From an uncultured Collinsella sp. (lineage in GTDB: Bacteria > Actinomycetota > Coriobacteriia > Coriobacteriales > Coriobacteriaceae): a stretch of DNA of 30,298 nt. Shown here piece by piece: positions 14,967-23,014 of this stretch. Under the pieces are notes generated by a model that saw only the letters and a list, made by a program, of their open reading frames with translations, searched no databases and was not told where the DNA came from. Numbering within the stretch: position 1 is the stretch's first letter; every line of letters begins with the position of its first letter. The translations under genes and the position numbers were made by a program. The stretch is from NCBI GenBank assembly GCA_900757595.1, contig CAAEOL010000011.1, positions 1 to 30,298 of the forward strand. The letters run 5' to 3'.

Positions 14967-15767
14967 GTGGGATTTCGCGACGTTAAGCGTTCTAAGAGCG
15001 CAAAAGACACGCGTATCATTGCAATCATCAATCAAAAAGGCGGCGTCGGTAAGTCAACGACGGCTGTGAACCTTGCAGCAGCACTGGGTGAGCAGGGTCG
15101 TAAGACACTGATTGTCGATTTTGATCCGCAGGGAAACAGCACCAGTGGATTTGGAATTGAAAAAGAAGACCTTGATCGCTGCATCTATGATGCATTGTTG
15201 AATGATGTGCCGGCAGAATCGCTTGTTCTTGATACAAATTGCAAAAAGGTATTCGTAATTCCAGCTACGATTCAGCTTGCAGGTGCCGAAATTGAGCTCG
15301 TAAGCGCAATTGCTCGTGAAACCCGCCTCAAAGATTTGCTTGAGCCGATTCAGGACGAGTTCGATTTTATTTTCATTGACTGTCCTCCTTCACTCGGCCT
15401 GCTTACTATCAATGCCTTGACCGCAGCAGACAGCGTTTTGATTCCGATCCAGTGCGAGTACTACGCACTCGAGGGCGTTACGAAGCTGCTAGAGTCAATG
15501 AAGATGGTCAAATCACGTCTGAACAAGGGCTTAGACACCTATGGTGTGCTTATGACCATGTATGACTCGCGTACTTCTCTATCGAATCAGGTTGTTGAGG
15601 AGGTTCAATCGTACTTTGGTGATAAGGCATTTAAGACGCTAATCCCCCGTACGGTTAAAATCTCCGAAGCTCCGTCTTTTGGAGAACCGGTAATTACCTA
15701 TGCACCTCAAAATAAGGGTGCAAAAGCGTATATGAACCTTGCAAAAGAGGTGATCAAGCGTGCCTAG
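14967..15767 (+). CDS. parA: Chromosome-partitioning ATPase ParA (Soj)
   Basis: The 266-residue ParA-type ATPase moves ParB-parS complexes over the nucleoid. The deviant Walker A KGGVGKST is at 24-31, followed by TLIVDFDPQGNSTSGF and the Walker B region FIFIDCPPSLGLLTINAL. The GTG start (14967) has AGGAGG eight bases before it. About 15 basic residues (KRSKSAK) precede the fold. The last eight bases overlap parB. Lies right after three parS sites; part of the AT-richer stretch. Confidence 0.97.
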   Translation: MGFRDVKRSKSAKDTRIIAIINQKGGVGKSTTAVNLAAALGEQGRKTLIVDFDPQGNSTSGFGIEKEDLDRCIYDALLNDVPAESLVLDTNCKKVFVIPATIQLAGAEIELVSAIARETRLKDLLEPIQDEFDFIFIDCPPSLGLLTINALTAADSVLIPIQCEYYALEGVTKLLESMKMVKSRLNKGLDTYGVLMTMYDSRTSLSNQVVEEVQSYFGDKAFKTLIPRTVKISEAPSFGEPVITYAPQNKGAKAYMNLAKEVIKRA

Positions 15768-16665
15768 TGTAAAGAAACGTGGCGGATTGGGACGTGGACT
15801 CAATGCTTTGGTCTCAGAGGCCGAGTATGAGACCGGTGGTTCTGCTGTATCTGCTTCAAATGCCGCATCTGTAACAAAACTACCTATTGAGGATATCGTT
15901 CCCAACCCTAATCAACCGCGAATTCATTTTAATGAAACTGAACTTCGCGAGTTGAGCGAGTCAATCCAAGAGCATGGCGTTTTGCAGCCGCTCTTGGTTC
16001 GCAAGCATGGAAACGGCTATGAGATCATCGCTGGTGAGCGTCGGTATCAGGCATCAAAGCTTGCTGGTCTTGAGGAACTGCCTGTCATCATTAAAGATGT
16101 TAATGATGAAGAGATGCTGGCTCTTGCTCTTATCGAAAACCTTCAGCGTTCTGATCTGAATCCCGTCGAAGAGGCTAAGGGCTATCGCCAGCTTATCGAT
16201 GCCAGCGGTATGACCCAGGAGGCATTGTCGAAAGCAGTAAGCAAGTCACGCTCTGCAATTACAAACTCGCTGCGCCTTCTCGATCTCCCCGAAGTAGTTC
16301 AGCAGATGATTTTTGAGGGTAAACTTACTGCTGGACATGCACGTGCGATTCTTGCAGTTCCCTATGAGGACGCGCGAATTCGACTTGCAGAGAAGGTTGT
16401 TGCGGAGGGCCTTTCCGTAAGAGCGACAGAAAATCTTGCTCCATTGTTTTCTGCCGGAGAGACGCCTAAGACGCCGAGGCCTGCAACGCCTCAGTCTTTT
16501 AAAAAGGCTGCCCGTGTGCTTCGCCAGGTATTTAATACCAACGTGCGTGTGAAGAGCTCGCGTGGAAAGAATAAGATTGAAATTGAGTTTAAAGACGAAG
16601 AAGAGCTTTCTCGTATTCTTGGTGAAATGATTCAGTTTGATCAAGGGGGCCAAGATGAGGAATAA
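15760..16665 (+). CDS. parB: Chromosome-partitioning protein ParB (Spo0J)
   Basis: The 301-residue ParB binds parS and spreads as a CTP-dependent clamp. The N-terminal motif KKRGGLGRGLNALVS (5-19) is the ParA-stimulating part. The CTPase domain has PNPNQPR (48-54), GERRYQA (92-98) and ENLQRSDLNPVEEA (126-139). A helix-turn-helix lies at about 151-172 (MTQEALSKAVSKSRSAITNSLR), and a C-terminal dimerisation region follows a Pro/Thr linker. GTG at 15760 overlaps parA by eight bases. Confidence 0.97.
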   Translation: MPSVKKRGGLGRGLNALVSEAEYETGGSAVSASNAASVTKLPIEDIVPNPNQPRIHFNETELRELSESIQEHGVLQPLLVRKHGNGYEIIAGERRYQASKLAGLEELPVIIKDVNDEEMLALALIENLQRSDLNPVEEAKGYRQLIDASGMTQEALSKAVSKSRSAITNSLRLLDLPEVVQQMIFEGKLTAGHARAILAVPYEDARIRLAEKVVAEGLSVRATENLAPLFSAGETPKTPRPATPQSFKKAARVLRQVFNTNVRVKSSRGKNKIEIEFKDEEELSRILGEMIQFDQGGQDEE

Positions 16666-16909
16666 GATTTTTACTGCGATTGCATTGGCGACGACTATCG
16701 CTGCTGGTGCCTTTGCTGGCTATAAGATCGCGACAGACGATGAACTTCGAGGTCGTTTGCTTCGTGGCGCGCAAGATATCGTTGATACGTCCAAGAAGAA
16801 AATGGATGTTATGACAGAAGATGTTGCCATGCGCACTGCTCAGGTAACGAAAAATCCTAAGATTAATCAAGGTTGGGTTAGCAACCAATGGGAAAATGTA
16901 GGCTATTAG
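16655..16909 (+). CDS. Small membrane protein overlapping parB
   Basis: The 84-residue protein has a basic N-terminus, one probable membrane helix (IFTAIALATTIAAGAFAGY, about 5-23) and a charged tail with RGRLLRGAQDIVDTSKKKMDVM. It loosely resembles small YtxH-like membrane proteins; I do not recognise a function. ATG 16655 is favoured by AAGGGGG before it and overlaps parB by 11 bases, so it is probably translated with parB. It shares the AT-rich composition of rsmG-parAB. Possible roles in anchoring the origin or partition complex are speculation from position only. Confidence 0.75.
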   Translation: MRNKIFTAIALATTIAAGAFAGYKIATDDELRGRLLRGAQDIVDTSKKKMDVMTEDVAMRTAQVTKNPKINQGWVSNQWENVGY

Positions 16910-16917
16910 GTACCTAA
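16906..16917. promoter_or_regulatory. 12-bp palindrome TTAGGTACCTAA (copy 2)
   Basis: Identical to the palindrome at 13403-13414 and sharing the next C. It overlaps the stop codon of the small membrane protein, upstream of the terminator, so it does not sit in a promoter position here. Confidence 0.45.
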
Positions 16918-16935
16918 CAATTACCCTGCATATTT

Positions 16936-16978
16936 TAAGGGGCCCTTGTCTGATTCATGAGACAAGGGCCCCTTATTT
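16936..16978 (+). terminator. Terminator of rsmG-parAB operon
   Basis: A 16-bp perfect stem (16936-16951 with 16960-16975; core AGGGGCCCTTGTCT) with an eight-base loop is followed by ATTTT. It closes the plus-strand parAB unit. Confidence 0.88.
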
Positions 16979-17024
16979 TGTCCGTAAAAAATGGGAAAGG
17001 TAGCAGCTGCTCCAAAATTGAGGT

Positions 17025-17071
17025 CAATAAATGAAACGGCCCCGGTTGCATATCCTGCAACCGGGGCCGTT
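17025..17071 (-). terminator. Terminator of rlmN
   Basis: A 16-bp perfect stem AACGGCCCCGGTTGCA (17035-17050) with its complement at 17056-17071 and a five-base loop. On the minus strand it is followed by a T-rich TTTCATTTATT. It lies 38 bases after the rlmN stop. Confidence 0.85.
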
Positions 17072-17074
17072 CGA

Positions 17075-17090
17075 TGTTTCACATGAAACG
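17075..17090. promoter_or_regulatory. parS: Variant parS-like site
   Basis: TGTTTCACATGAAACG matches perfect parS at 14 of 16 positions. It sits between the rlmN stop and its terminator, about 2.2 kb from the parS trio. Likely a weaker ParB site. Confidence 0.6.
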
Positions 17091-17108
17091 TTTTGGTGTG
17101 CGACTCCC

Positions 17109-18161
17109 CTATGCGTTCTTCTGAACTTTAAAGCGCTGTTTCAGCTGTCCGCAAGCGGCGTCAATATCGTTACCACGGGAGTTACGAATCGTGGTCTCGA
17201 TGCCACGGGACTCAAGACGACGCTGAAGATCCTCAACCTTATGAATCGGCGACGGCTTGAGCGGGCTGCCCTCGATGTCGTTTAGTTGAATCAGGTTAAC
17301 GTGGCACAGCGTTCCCTCGCAGAAGTCGCAGAGTGCCTGCATCTCGGGATTCGTATCGTTGACGCCTTCGATCATGGCATACTCATAGGTCGGGCGGCGG
17401 CCAGTCTTCTCGGTGTAGAGCTGAAGCGCTTCGTGAAGGCGAAGCAGCGTGTACTTCTTAACACCGGGCATGAGCTTATTGCGCGTCGACTGGATGGCGG
17501 AATGCAGGGAAACGGCAAGCGTGAACTGCTCGGGGATGTCAGCAAATTTGCGAATACCGGGAATAACGCCGCTGGTAGAGACGGTGAGGTGACGAGCGCC
17601 GATACCGATACCATCGGGGTCGTTGAGGATACGCAATGCCTTGAGAACCTCGTCGTAGTTGGCAAACGGCTCGCCCTGGCCCATGAAGACAACGCTTGTG
17701 GCACGCTCGCCAAAGTCGTTGGATACATGAAGCACCTGGTCGACGATCTCTTGAGCGGTCAGAGAGCGCTTGAGGCCGTTGAGACCGGTAGCGCAAAAGG
17801 CGCAGCCCATGCCGCAGCCTGCCTGGGTGGAAACGCAGACGGAAAGTTTGTTACGACGGGGCATGCCGACAGTCTCGACGGAAATGCCATCGTGGTACTC
17901 GAGCAGATACTTGCGCGAGCCATCTTTGGAAACCTGCTTGGTGAGTTCAGTCGGCGTATCAAAGGCAAAAGCCTCTTTAAGCTGCTCACGGAAAGCCTTG
18001 GGAAGGTTGGTCATATCGTCAAACGAACAAACGTTCTTCTCAAAGACCCATTCGATGAGCTGCTTCGCGCGGAAGGCGGGCTGGCCAAGTTCGGCCACGA
18101 GCTCGCGAATATCGTTTTGGCTCAAGTCGCGAATGTCCTGAGATTTAGTCTTGGGATTCAT
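17109..18161 (-). CDS. rlmN: 23S rRNA/tRNA adenine-C2 methyltransferase RlmN
   Basis: The 350-residue radical-SAM enzyme methylates C2 of A2503 in 23S rRNA and A37 of some tRNAs. The 4Fe-4S ligands are Cys116, Cys120 and Cys123 in GCGMGCAFC. The two extra catalytic cysteines of the family are visible as Cys109 (SVCVSTQAG) and Cys337 (NDIDAACGQL). The SAM motif reads MGQGEP, where MGMGEP is common. It lacks the Ala205/Cys pattern check I would need to exclude Cfr, but length, tail and housekeeping context fit RlmN. Orientation is opposite to the neighbouring genes. ATG at 18161 has GAAAGG upstream. Confidence 0.95.
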   Translation of the reverse strand: MNPKTKSQDIRDLSQNDIRELVAELGQPAFRAKQLIEWVFEKNVCSFDDMTNLPKAFREQLKEAFAFDTPTELTKQVSKDGSRKYLLEYHDGISVETVGMPRRNKLSVCVSTQAGCGMGCAFCATGLNGLKRSLTAQEIVDQVLHVSNDFGERATSVVFMGQGEPFANYDEVLKALRILNDPDGIGIGARHLTVSTSGVIPGIRKFADIPEQFTLAVSLHSAIQSTRNKLMPGVKKYTLLRLHEALQLYTEKTGRRPTYEYAMIEGVNDTNPEMQALCDFCEGTLCHVNLIQLNDIEGSPLKPSPIHKVEDLQRRLESRGIETTIRNSRGNDIDAACGQLKQRFKVQKNA

Positions 18162-18176
18162 GGAAGCCTTTCGATT

Positions 18177-18206
18177 TTGGGGAAACGTAGAGGGTATCGC
18201 TACAAT
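18177..18206 (+). promoter_or_regulatory. Possible ddl promoter
   Basis: TACAAT (18201-18206) is a near-perfect -10; an 18-base spacer leads back to TTGGGG (18177-18182), a weak -35. It lies about 40 bases before the ddl start and diverges from rlmN. Confidence 0.45.
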
Positions 18207-18246
18207 ATGGTATCAGCTGCAGAAATTATAGAGGAGGAGTCTGCCC

Positions 18247-19212
18247 ATGCCGGGTAAAAGCCTAGAGAACATGCACGTAGCGGTCTTGGCGGGCGGTCAT
18301 TCCGCCGAGCGCGAGATCTCGCTCGATTCGGGAAAGAACGTTGTGGTGGCACTGAAGGAAGCCGGCTACACCTCGGTGGAGCTGCTTGACACGGCCGCTG
18401 ATGACTTTATGGTAACCATGGCGACCGGCGGATTCGATGTGGCATTTATCGCCATGCACGGCGCCGGCGGTGAGGATGGCGCCATGCAGGGTGCCATGGA
18501 GACCCTGGGTATCCCCTACACGGCCTCGGGCGTACTTGCCAGCGCCTGCGGTGCCGACAAGGAGGTCTCTAAGCTCCTATACGCCAAGGCGGGCATTCCC
18601 ATTGCCCCCGGCCTTGCGCTCGAGGTGGGCGACGAAGTCGATATCGATCATATCGTCGAGGTTTGTGGCGAGCGCTGCTTTGTGAAGCCGGCCGTCAACG
18701 GTTCCAGCTATGGCATTTCCCTGGTCCATGAGCCCTCCGAGCTGCCCGCGGCAATCGCCAAGGCGTTTGAGTACGGCGACAAAGTGCTGGTCGAGAAGTG
18801 CATCGAGGGTACCGAGGTCACCGTCGGCGTATACGGCGAAGATGACGTGCGCGCCCTGCCGATTGTCGAGATTCGTAAGCCCGAGGACTGCGAGTTCTAC
18901 GATCTGGACGTGAAGTATGTCGACCCTACGGATATCCATCGCATTCCGGCGCAGATTTCACCCGAGAATTACGCTCGCGCTCAGGAACTTGCCTGTGCCG
19001 CTCACAAGGCCCTCGGTTGCCTGGGTATCTCGCGCAGCGACTTTATTGTGAGCGAGGACGGCCCCGTTATCCTCGAGACCAATACCATTCCCGGCATGAC
19101 CGATACGTCGCTGTATCCGGATGAGATCCGCCACACCGACGACATGACGTTCCCGCAGGTCTGTGACAGCCTGATCCGTATGGGCCTTCGTCGAGCGGGC
19201 ATTGCATGCTAA
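18247..19212 (+). CDS. ddl: D-alanine--D-alanine ligase
   Basis: The 321-residue ATP-grasp enzyme makes D-Ala-D-Ala for peptidoglycan precursors. Visible family features are LAGGHSAEREISLDSG (14-29), VKPAVNGSSYGIS (146-158), the YDLDVKY loop (218-224), and the metal/phosphate end SDFIVSEDGPVILETNTIPGMT (264-285) with Asp265, Glu277 and Asn279. The Tyr224-containing loop resembles D-Ala ligases rather than VanA-type D-Ala-D-Lac ligases, which carry a His there. GGAGGAG precedes ATG 18247. The end overlaps the helicase gene by seven bases, an unusual partner for a cell-wall gene. Confidence 0.95.
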   Translation: MPGKSLENMHVAVLAGGHSAEREISLDSGKNVVVALKEAGYTSVELLDTAADDFMVTMATGGFDVAFIAMHGAGGEDGAMQGAMETLGIPYTASGVLASACGADKEVSKLLYAKAGIPIAPGLALEVGDEVDIDHIVEVCGERCFVKPAVNGSSYGISLVHEPSELPAAIAKAFEYGDKVLVEKCIEGTEVTVGVYGEDDVRALPIVEIRKPEDCEFYDLDVKYVDPTDIHRIPAQISPENYARAQELACAAHKALGCLGISRSDFIVSEDGPVILETNTIPGMTDTSLYPDEIRHTDDMTFPQVCDSLIRMGLRRAGIAC

Positions 19213-22100
19213 TCGAGGACGCGGTTTCGTCAGGAACGCCGCAGTTTGTCATCGACTCCTATGCCACGCTTGCCGACCGCGCCAAAACGCAGTCCTTCGG
19301 CCTTATCGAGGAAGATGTGATTATCCTCGATACCGAGACCACGGGTCTTTCGGTGCAGGACAACGAGCTGATCGAGATCTCGGCGGCCCGTCTTTCGGGC
19401 CGCGAGGTCATCGACCGCTTCGATACCTTCGTGCATCCCAGGCAGCTGATTCCCGCCGAGATTACCGAGCTCACGAGCATTACAAATGCCGATGTTGCAG
19501 ATGCCCCGTCGGCGGTTGAGGCCGTCGCCGCTCTCGCCGATTTTGTCGGTGGCTGCCCGGTGATCGCACACAACGCCACGTTCGACCGCTCGTTTATCGA
19601 GTCGGTCAAAGGCGGCGTCAACGTGAGCGATATTTGGATCGATTCGCTGGCGCTGTCGCGCATCGCGCTTCCGCGCCTGGCCTCGCACAAGCTGTCTTTT
19701 ATGGCCGATCTGTTTGGCTGCGACTCGGTATCACACCGTGCCAATGCCGACGTCGACGCCCTGTGTGGCGTATGGCGCGTGTTGCTCGTGGCGCTCACCG
19801 ACTTGCCCCAGGGCCTTATGGCGCGCCTAGCCGACATGCATCCGGACGTGCCTTGGTCCTATCGTCCTATCTTCTCATTCTTGGCAGGGCAGAACCCTGG
19901 TTCCATCTTCTCTCTCAGCGCCGCTCGTGCTGACGTTCTCAAGGCCGATCGCGCCGACGATCGGGTGGACGCCGATGAACTGCCGGTTCTCAAGATGCCG
20001 AGTCGTGAGGAGATCGAGGCAGACTATGCGCCAGGTGGCCTGGTCAATCGCATGTATCCCACCTACGAGCCGCGTGATGAGCAGATCGCGATGGCGCTCG
20101 AGGTCCGCGATGCGCTGGTCACGGGCACTCATCGAGTAATTGAGGCAGGCACCGGCGTCGGCAAATCGATGGCCTATCTGGTGCCTTTTGCCGAGGCAGC
20201 ACGCCGTAACAACATCACGGTTGGTATTGCGACCAAATCGAACAATCTTGCCGACCAGCTCATGTACCATGAGCTGCCAAAACTTGCGGAGCAACTGGAC
20301 GGTGGTCTGTCATTTTGCGCTCTCAAGGGGTATGACCACTATCCGTGCCTGCGCAAGCTTGAGCGCATGAGCCGCGGCCAGGTCGAGATTACCACCAAGC
20401 GCGATCCGGCGGACACGCTCACGGCGGTCGCGGTCATTATGGCGTACGTCTGCCAATCAGCCGATGGCGACCTCGACTCGCTCGGCATTCGGTGGCGCAG
20501 CGTCAACCGTCCCGACTTTACGACGGCCTCGCGCGAGTGTGCTCGTCGCCTCTGCCCGTTTTTCCCTGATAAATGTTTGGTCCACGGCGCTCGCCGTCGT
20601 GCGGCGCATGCCGATGTGGTGGTCACCAACCATTCCCTGCTGTTCCGCAACGTCGCGGCCGAGGGCAGGATTTTGCCGCCGATTCGTCATTGGGTAATCG
20701 ACGAGGCCCATTCCATCGAGCGCGAGGCGCGCCGTCAGTGGGCGCGCGTGGTGTCGGCGGACGAATCATGCGTCCTGTTCGAGCGCCTGGGTGGCTCGAG
20801 CACCGGCGCGCTAAGCCAGGTTTCCCGTGATTTGGCAACCTCCGAGGGCTCTACGCTCTATCTGGGCCTTACTGCCAAGGCGACGTCGACGGTTGCCCGC
20901 GCGAGCATGGCAATCGCCGACGTGTTCGATGGCGTTCGCGAGCTCGGCCGCCGTGCGCGTGGGGGTTATGACAATGCCAATCTATGGATTGGCCCCGAGC
21001 TGCGCGAATCAGACGACTGGCATGATTTCTTACAGTCGGCCTACACTGGCATCGACGCATTGGAACAAGCTGACAAGAGCGTCGACGCGCTGGTGCAAGC
21101 CGTCGCCGCCGACAAGCCCGAGGTTGTTGTCGACCTGGGTGATATCTCGCGCCGCCTGCACGAGCTGGCCGAGAACCTCAAACTCATCATTGATGGCACC
21201 GATGAGCACTACGTGTATTCGCTGCAGGTCAATCGCAGACTTCGTGCCGGCGGAGAGTCGATGACCGCAGAGCGCATCGACATTGGCGAGGCTTTGGCAA
21301 CCGAGTGGCTACCCGAGGTTCACACGGCTATCTTTGCCTCGGCGACCATGACGGTGTCCAAAAGCTTTGAGCACTTTAACCATGCGGTCGGCCTTGATCG
21401 CATCGGTGCTTCAACGTCGTCATCGCTGCACTTGGATTCGAGCTACGACTTCGATTCGAACATGGCTGTAGTCGTTGCGGGCGATATCCCCGATCCGCGC
21501 GATCGTGAGAGCTATCTTACGGCGCTCGAGCGCGTACTGGTCGACGCCCATCTTGCCATGGGCGGATCGGTGCTCACGTTGTTCACCAATCGGCGCGACA
21601 TGGAGGACCTATACGCCCGCGTTGAGCCCAAGATGGCCCGTGCGGGTCTGGAGCTCAACTGCCAGCAGCGCAACTCATCTCCTCGTCGCCTGCGCGACCG
21701 GTTTATCAACGAACCGACCTCGTCGCTTTTTGCGCTCAAGGCCTTCTGGGAGGGGTTTGATGCCAGCGGCGAGACGCTGCGCTGCGTCATCATTCCCAAG
21801 TTGCCGTTCTCAAGCCCCACGGACCCGCTCTCGTGCGAGCGCAACCTGCGCGAAGACCGCGCATGGGCGCGCTATTCGCTGCCCGAGGCGGTGCTCGAGG
21901 TTAAGCAGGCCGCGGGGCGTTTGATTCGCTCGTCGACCGATAGCGGTGTGCTGATCTTGGCGGATCCTCGCCTGGTGACGAAGGGCTATGGCAAGAAGTT
22001 CTTAACGTCGCTGCCCACGAGCTCCTACCAGCGCATCGAATCGGCGCAGATTGGGCACTATCTACAGCTGTGGCGTGCACGCCACGAGCGGCGGCGCTAA
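19206..22100 (+). CDS. dinG: DinG-like helicase with DEDDh exonuclease domain
   Basis: This 964-residue protein combines two enzymes. Residues 36-195 are a DnaQ-type 3'-5' exonuclease: Asp42 and Glu44 in LDTETTGL, Asp127 in HNATFDRSF, and His177 and Asp182 in SHRANADVDAL. Residues from about 285 form an XPD/DinG superfamily-2 helicase: Walker A AGTGVGKS (314-321), DEAH (499-502), and near the end QAAGRLIRSSTDSGVLILADPR. Cys381, Cys445, Cys450 and Cys457 are spaced as in the 4Fe-4S domain of E. coli DinG and XPD. Firmicutes DinG with an exonuclease domain (as in S. aureus) lacks this cluster, so both together are notable. ATG 19206 lies inside the ddl end. Probable role is repair or R-loop/flap processing; the gene symbol denotes homology only. 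Confidence 0.85.
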   Translation: MLIEDAVSSGTPQFVIDSYATLADRAKTQSFGLIEEDVIILDTETTGLSVQDNELIEISAARLSGREVIDRFDTFVHPRQLIPAEITELTSITNADVADAPSAVEAVAALADFVGGCPVIAHNATFDRSFIESVKGGVNVSDIWIDSLALSRIALPRLASHKLSFMADLFGCDSVSHRANADVDALCGVWRVLLVALTDLPQGLMARLADMHPDVPWSYRPIFSFLAGQNPGSIFSLSAARADVLKADRADDRVDADELPVLKMPSREEIEADYAPGGLVNRMYPTYEPRDEQIAMALEVRDALVTGTHRVIEAGTGVGKSMAYLVPFAEAARRNNITVGIATKSNNLADQLMYHELPKLAEQLDGGLSFCALKGYDHYPCLRKLERMSRGQVEITTKRDPADTLTAVAVIMAYVCQSADGDLDSLGIRWRSVNRPDFTTASRECARRLCPFFPDKCLVHGARRRAAHADVVVTNHSLLFRNVAAEGRILPPIRHWVIDEAHSIEREARRQWARVVSADESCVLFERLGGSSTGALSQVSRDLATSEGSTLYLGLTAKATSTVARASMAIADVFDGVRELGRRARGGYDNANLWIGPELRESDDWHDFLQSAYTGIDALEQADKSVDALVQAVAADKPEVVVDLGDISRRLHELAENLKLIIDGTDEHYVYSLQVNRRLRAGGESMTAERIDIGEALATEWLPEVHTAIFASATMTVSKSFEHFNHAVGLDRIGASTSSSLHLDSSYDFDSNMAVVVAGDIPDPRDRESYLTALERVLVDAHLAMGGSVLTLFTNRRDMEDLYARVEPKMARAGLELNCQQRNSSPRRLRDRFINEPTSSLFALKAFWEGFDASGETLRCVIIPKLPFSSPTDPLSCERNLREDRAWARYSLPEAVLEVKQAAGRLIRSSTDSGVLILADPRLVTKGYGKKFLTSLPTSSYQRIESAQIGHYLQLWRARHERRR

Positions 22101-23014
22101 AGCGGACAGACGAGGGTTTTTGCCATATCGCACAGACACTTTGACAGGGCGGGGTCATCCAAGATGCGGATGGCTCCGCCCGCTGCGATTATCTGGCTCA
22201 GCAGCCAACGCTCGGAGCCGTAATGTACGGTTACCGTTGCCATGTCTGTCCCGCTGCGCTTGATTAGGGTGATGCCGGCCCAGTCCAGATGCTCCGCCAT
22301 ATCGAATGGCATCAAGAGCTTTGCGCTGCGCTGCGTCCGGGCAAGGGAATCGTGGAGGGATGCGACGTCCGGTGCGTGAGGCACGACGGAGTCTTCCGTT
22401 AAGGCGAGTCCCCCGATTTTATCCATGCGATAGGTGCGCTGCTCATCGACTGCGATGTCCCAGGCAATCAGGTATGTTTGGTCGCCGTTTGCCGTAATGC
22501 GCAAGGGATCGACCAGACGCTCGCGTGGCCGTGCATCGTCCATCGAGCGATACGAGATACGGCAGCGAACGCCGTCCTGAATGGCGCAGCTCAGCTGCTG
22601 CCAGTGCGACCCGTGGTTGACGGTGTCAAAGACGCGCTGGTTATAGCCGAGCTCTTCGGGTAGAAGAGCAAATCGAATCCGAGCCGCCGTCTGCGGCTCG
22701 ATCCCCAACGATTCAAGCTCGTGGTTGAGCACGGCGCCCTCGGCGGCACTCAGGCGCAGCGGTAGCACACGACCGGCGTCACCGGTGAGGACCACACGCT
22801 CGCCGTGGCATTCGCAGATGATGCGCGCGCCCGATTCTCGGTCCGCGAGCGTCGAGACGATCTCGAGAATCTCGTCGAGCGACGCCCCCGTGATGTCAAA
22901 GCGACTGCAAATCTCGTTTCGAGTCATGCCGTTCTCGCCGGCGGCGTAGAGGGCCTCCATGATGTCGATGGCGCGCGAGAGCCTCTGCTCGCTGGTGAGT
23001 TTACGCACGGGCAT
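22097..23014 (-). CDS. WYL-domain transcriptional regulator, PafC-like
   Basis: The 305-residue protein has an N-terminal helix-turn-helix (about 1-60, QRLSRAIDIMEALYAAGENGMTRNEICSRF) and a WYL domain (about 145-215). The latter includes VRCRISYRSMD, then TYLIAWDIAVDEQRTYRMDKIGGL, the expected ligand-binding fold with TYLIAWD at the WYL position. It overlaps the preceding WYL gene by 14 bases, so the pair is probably co-translated like mycobacterial PafB and PafC, which form a heterodimer controlling the DNA-damage response. It is convergent with the dinG-like gene, the two stops overlapping by four bases. No proteasome genes are in this window. Confidence 0.8.
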   Translation of the reverse strand: MPVRKLTSEQRLSRAIDIMEALYAAGENGMTRNEICSRFDITGASLDEILEIVSTLADRESGARIICECHGERVVLTGDAGRVLPLRLSAAEGAVLNHELESLGIEPQTAARIRFALLPEELGYNQRVFDTVNHGSHWQQLSCAIQDGVRCRISYRSMDDARPRERLVDPLRITANGDQTYLIAWDIAVDEQRTYRMDKIGGLALTEDSVVPHAPDVASLHDSLARTQRSAKLLMPFDMAEHLDWAGITLIKRSGTDMATVTVHYGSERWLLSQIIAAGGAIRILDDPALSKCLCDMAKTLVCPL

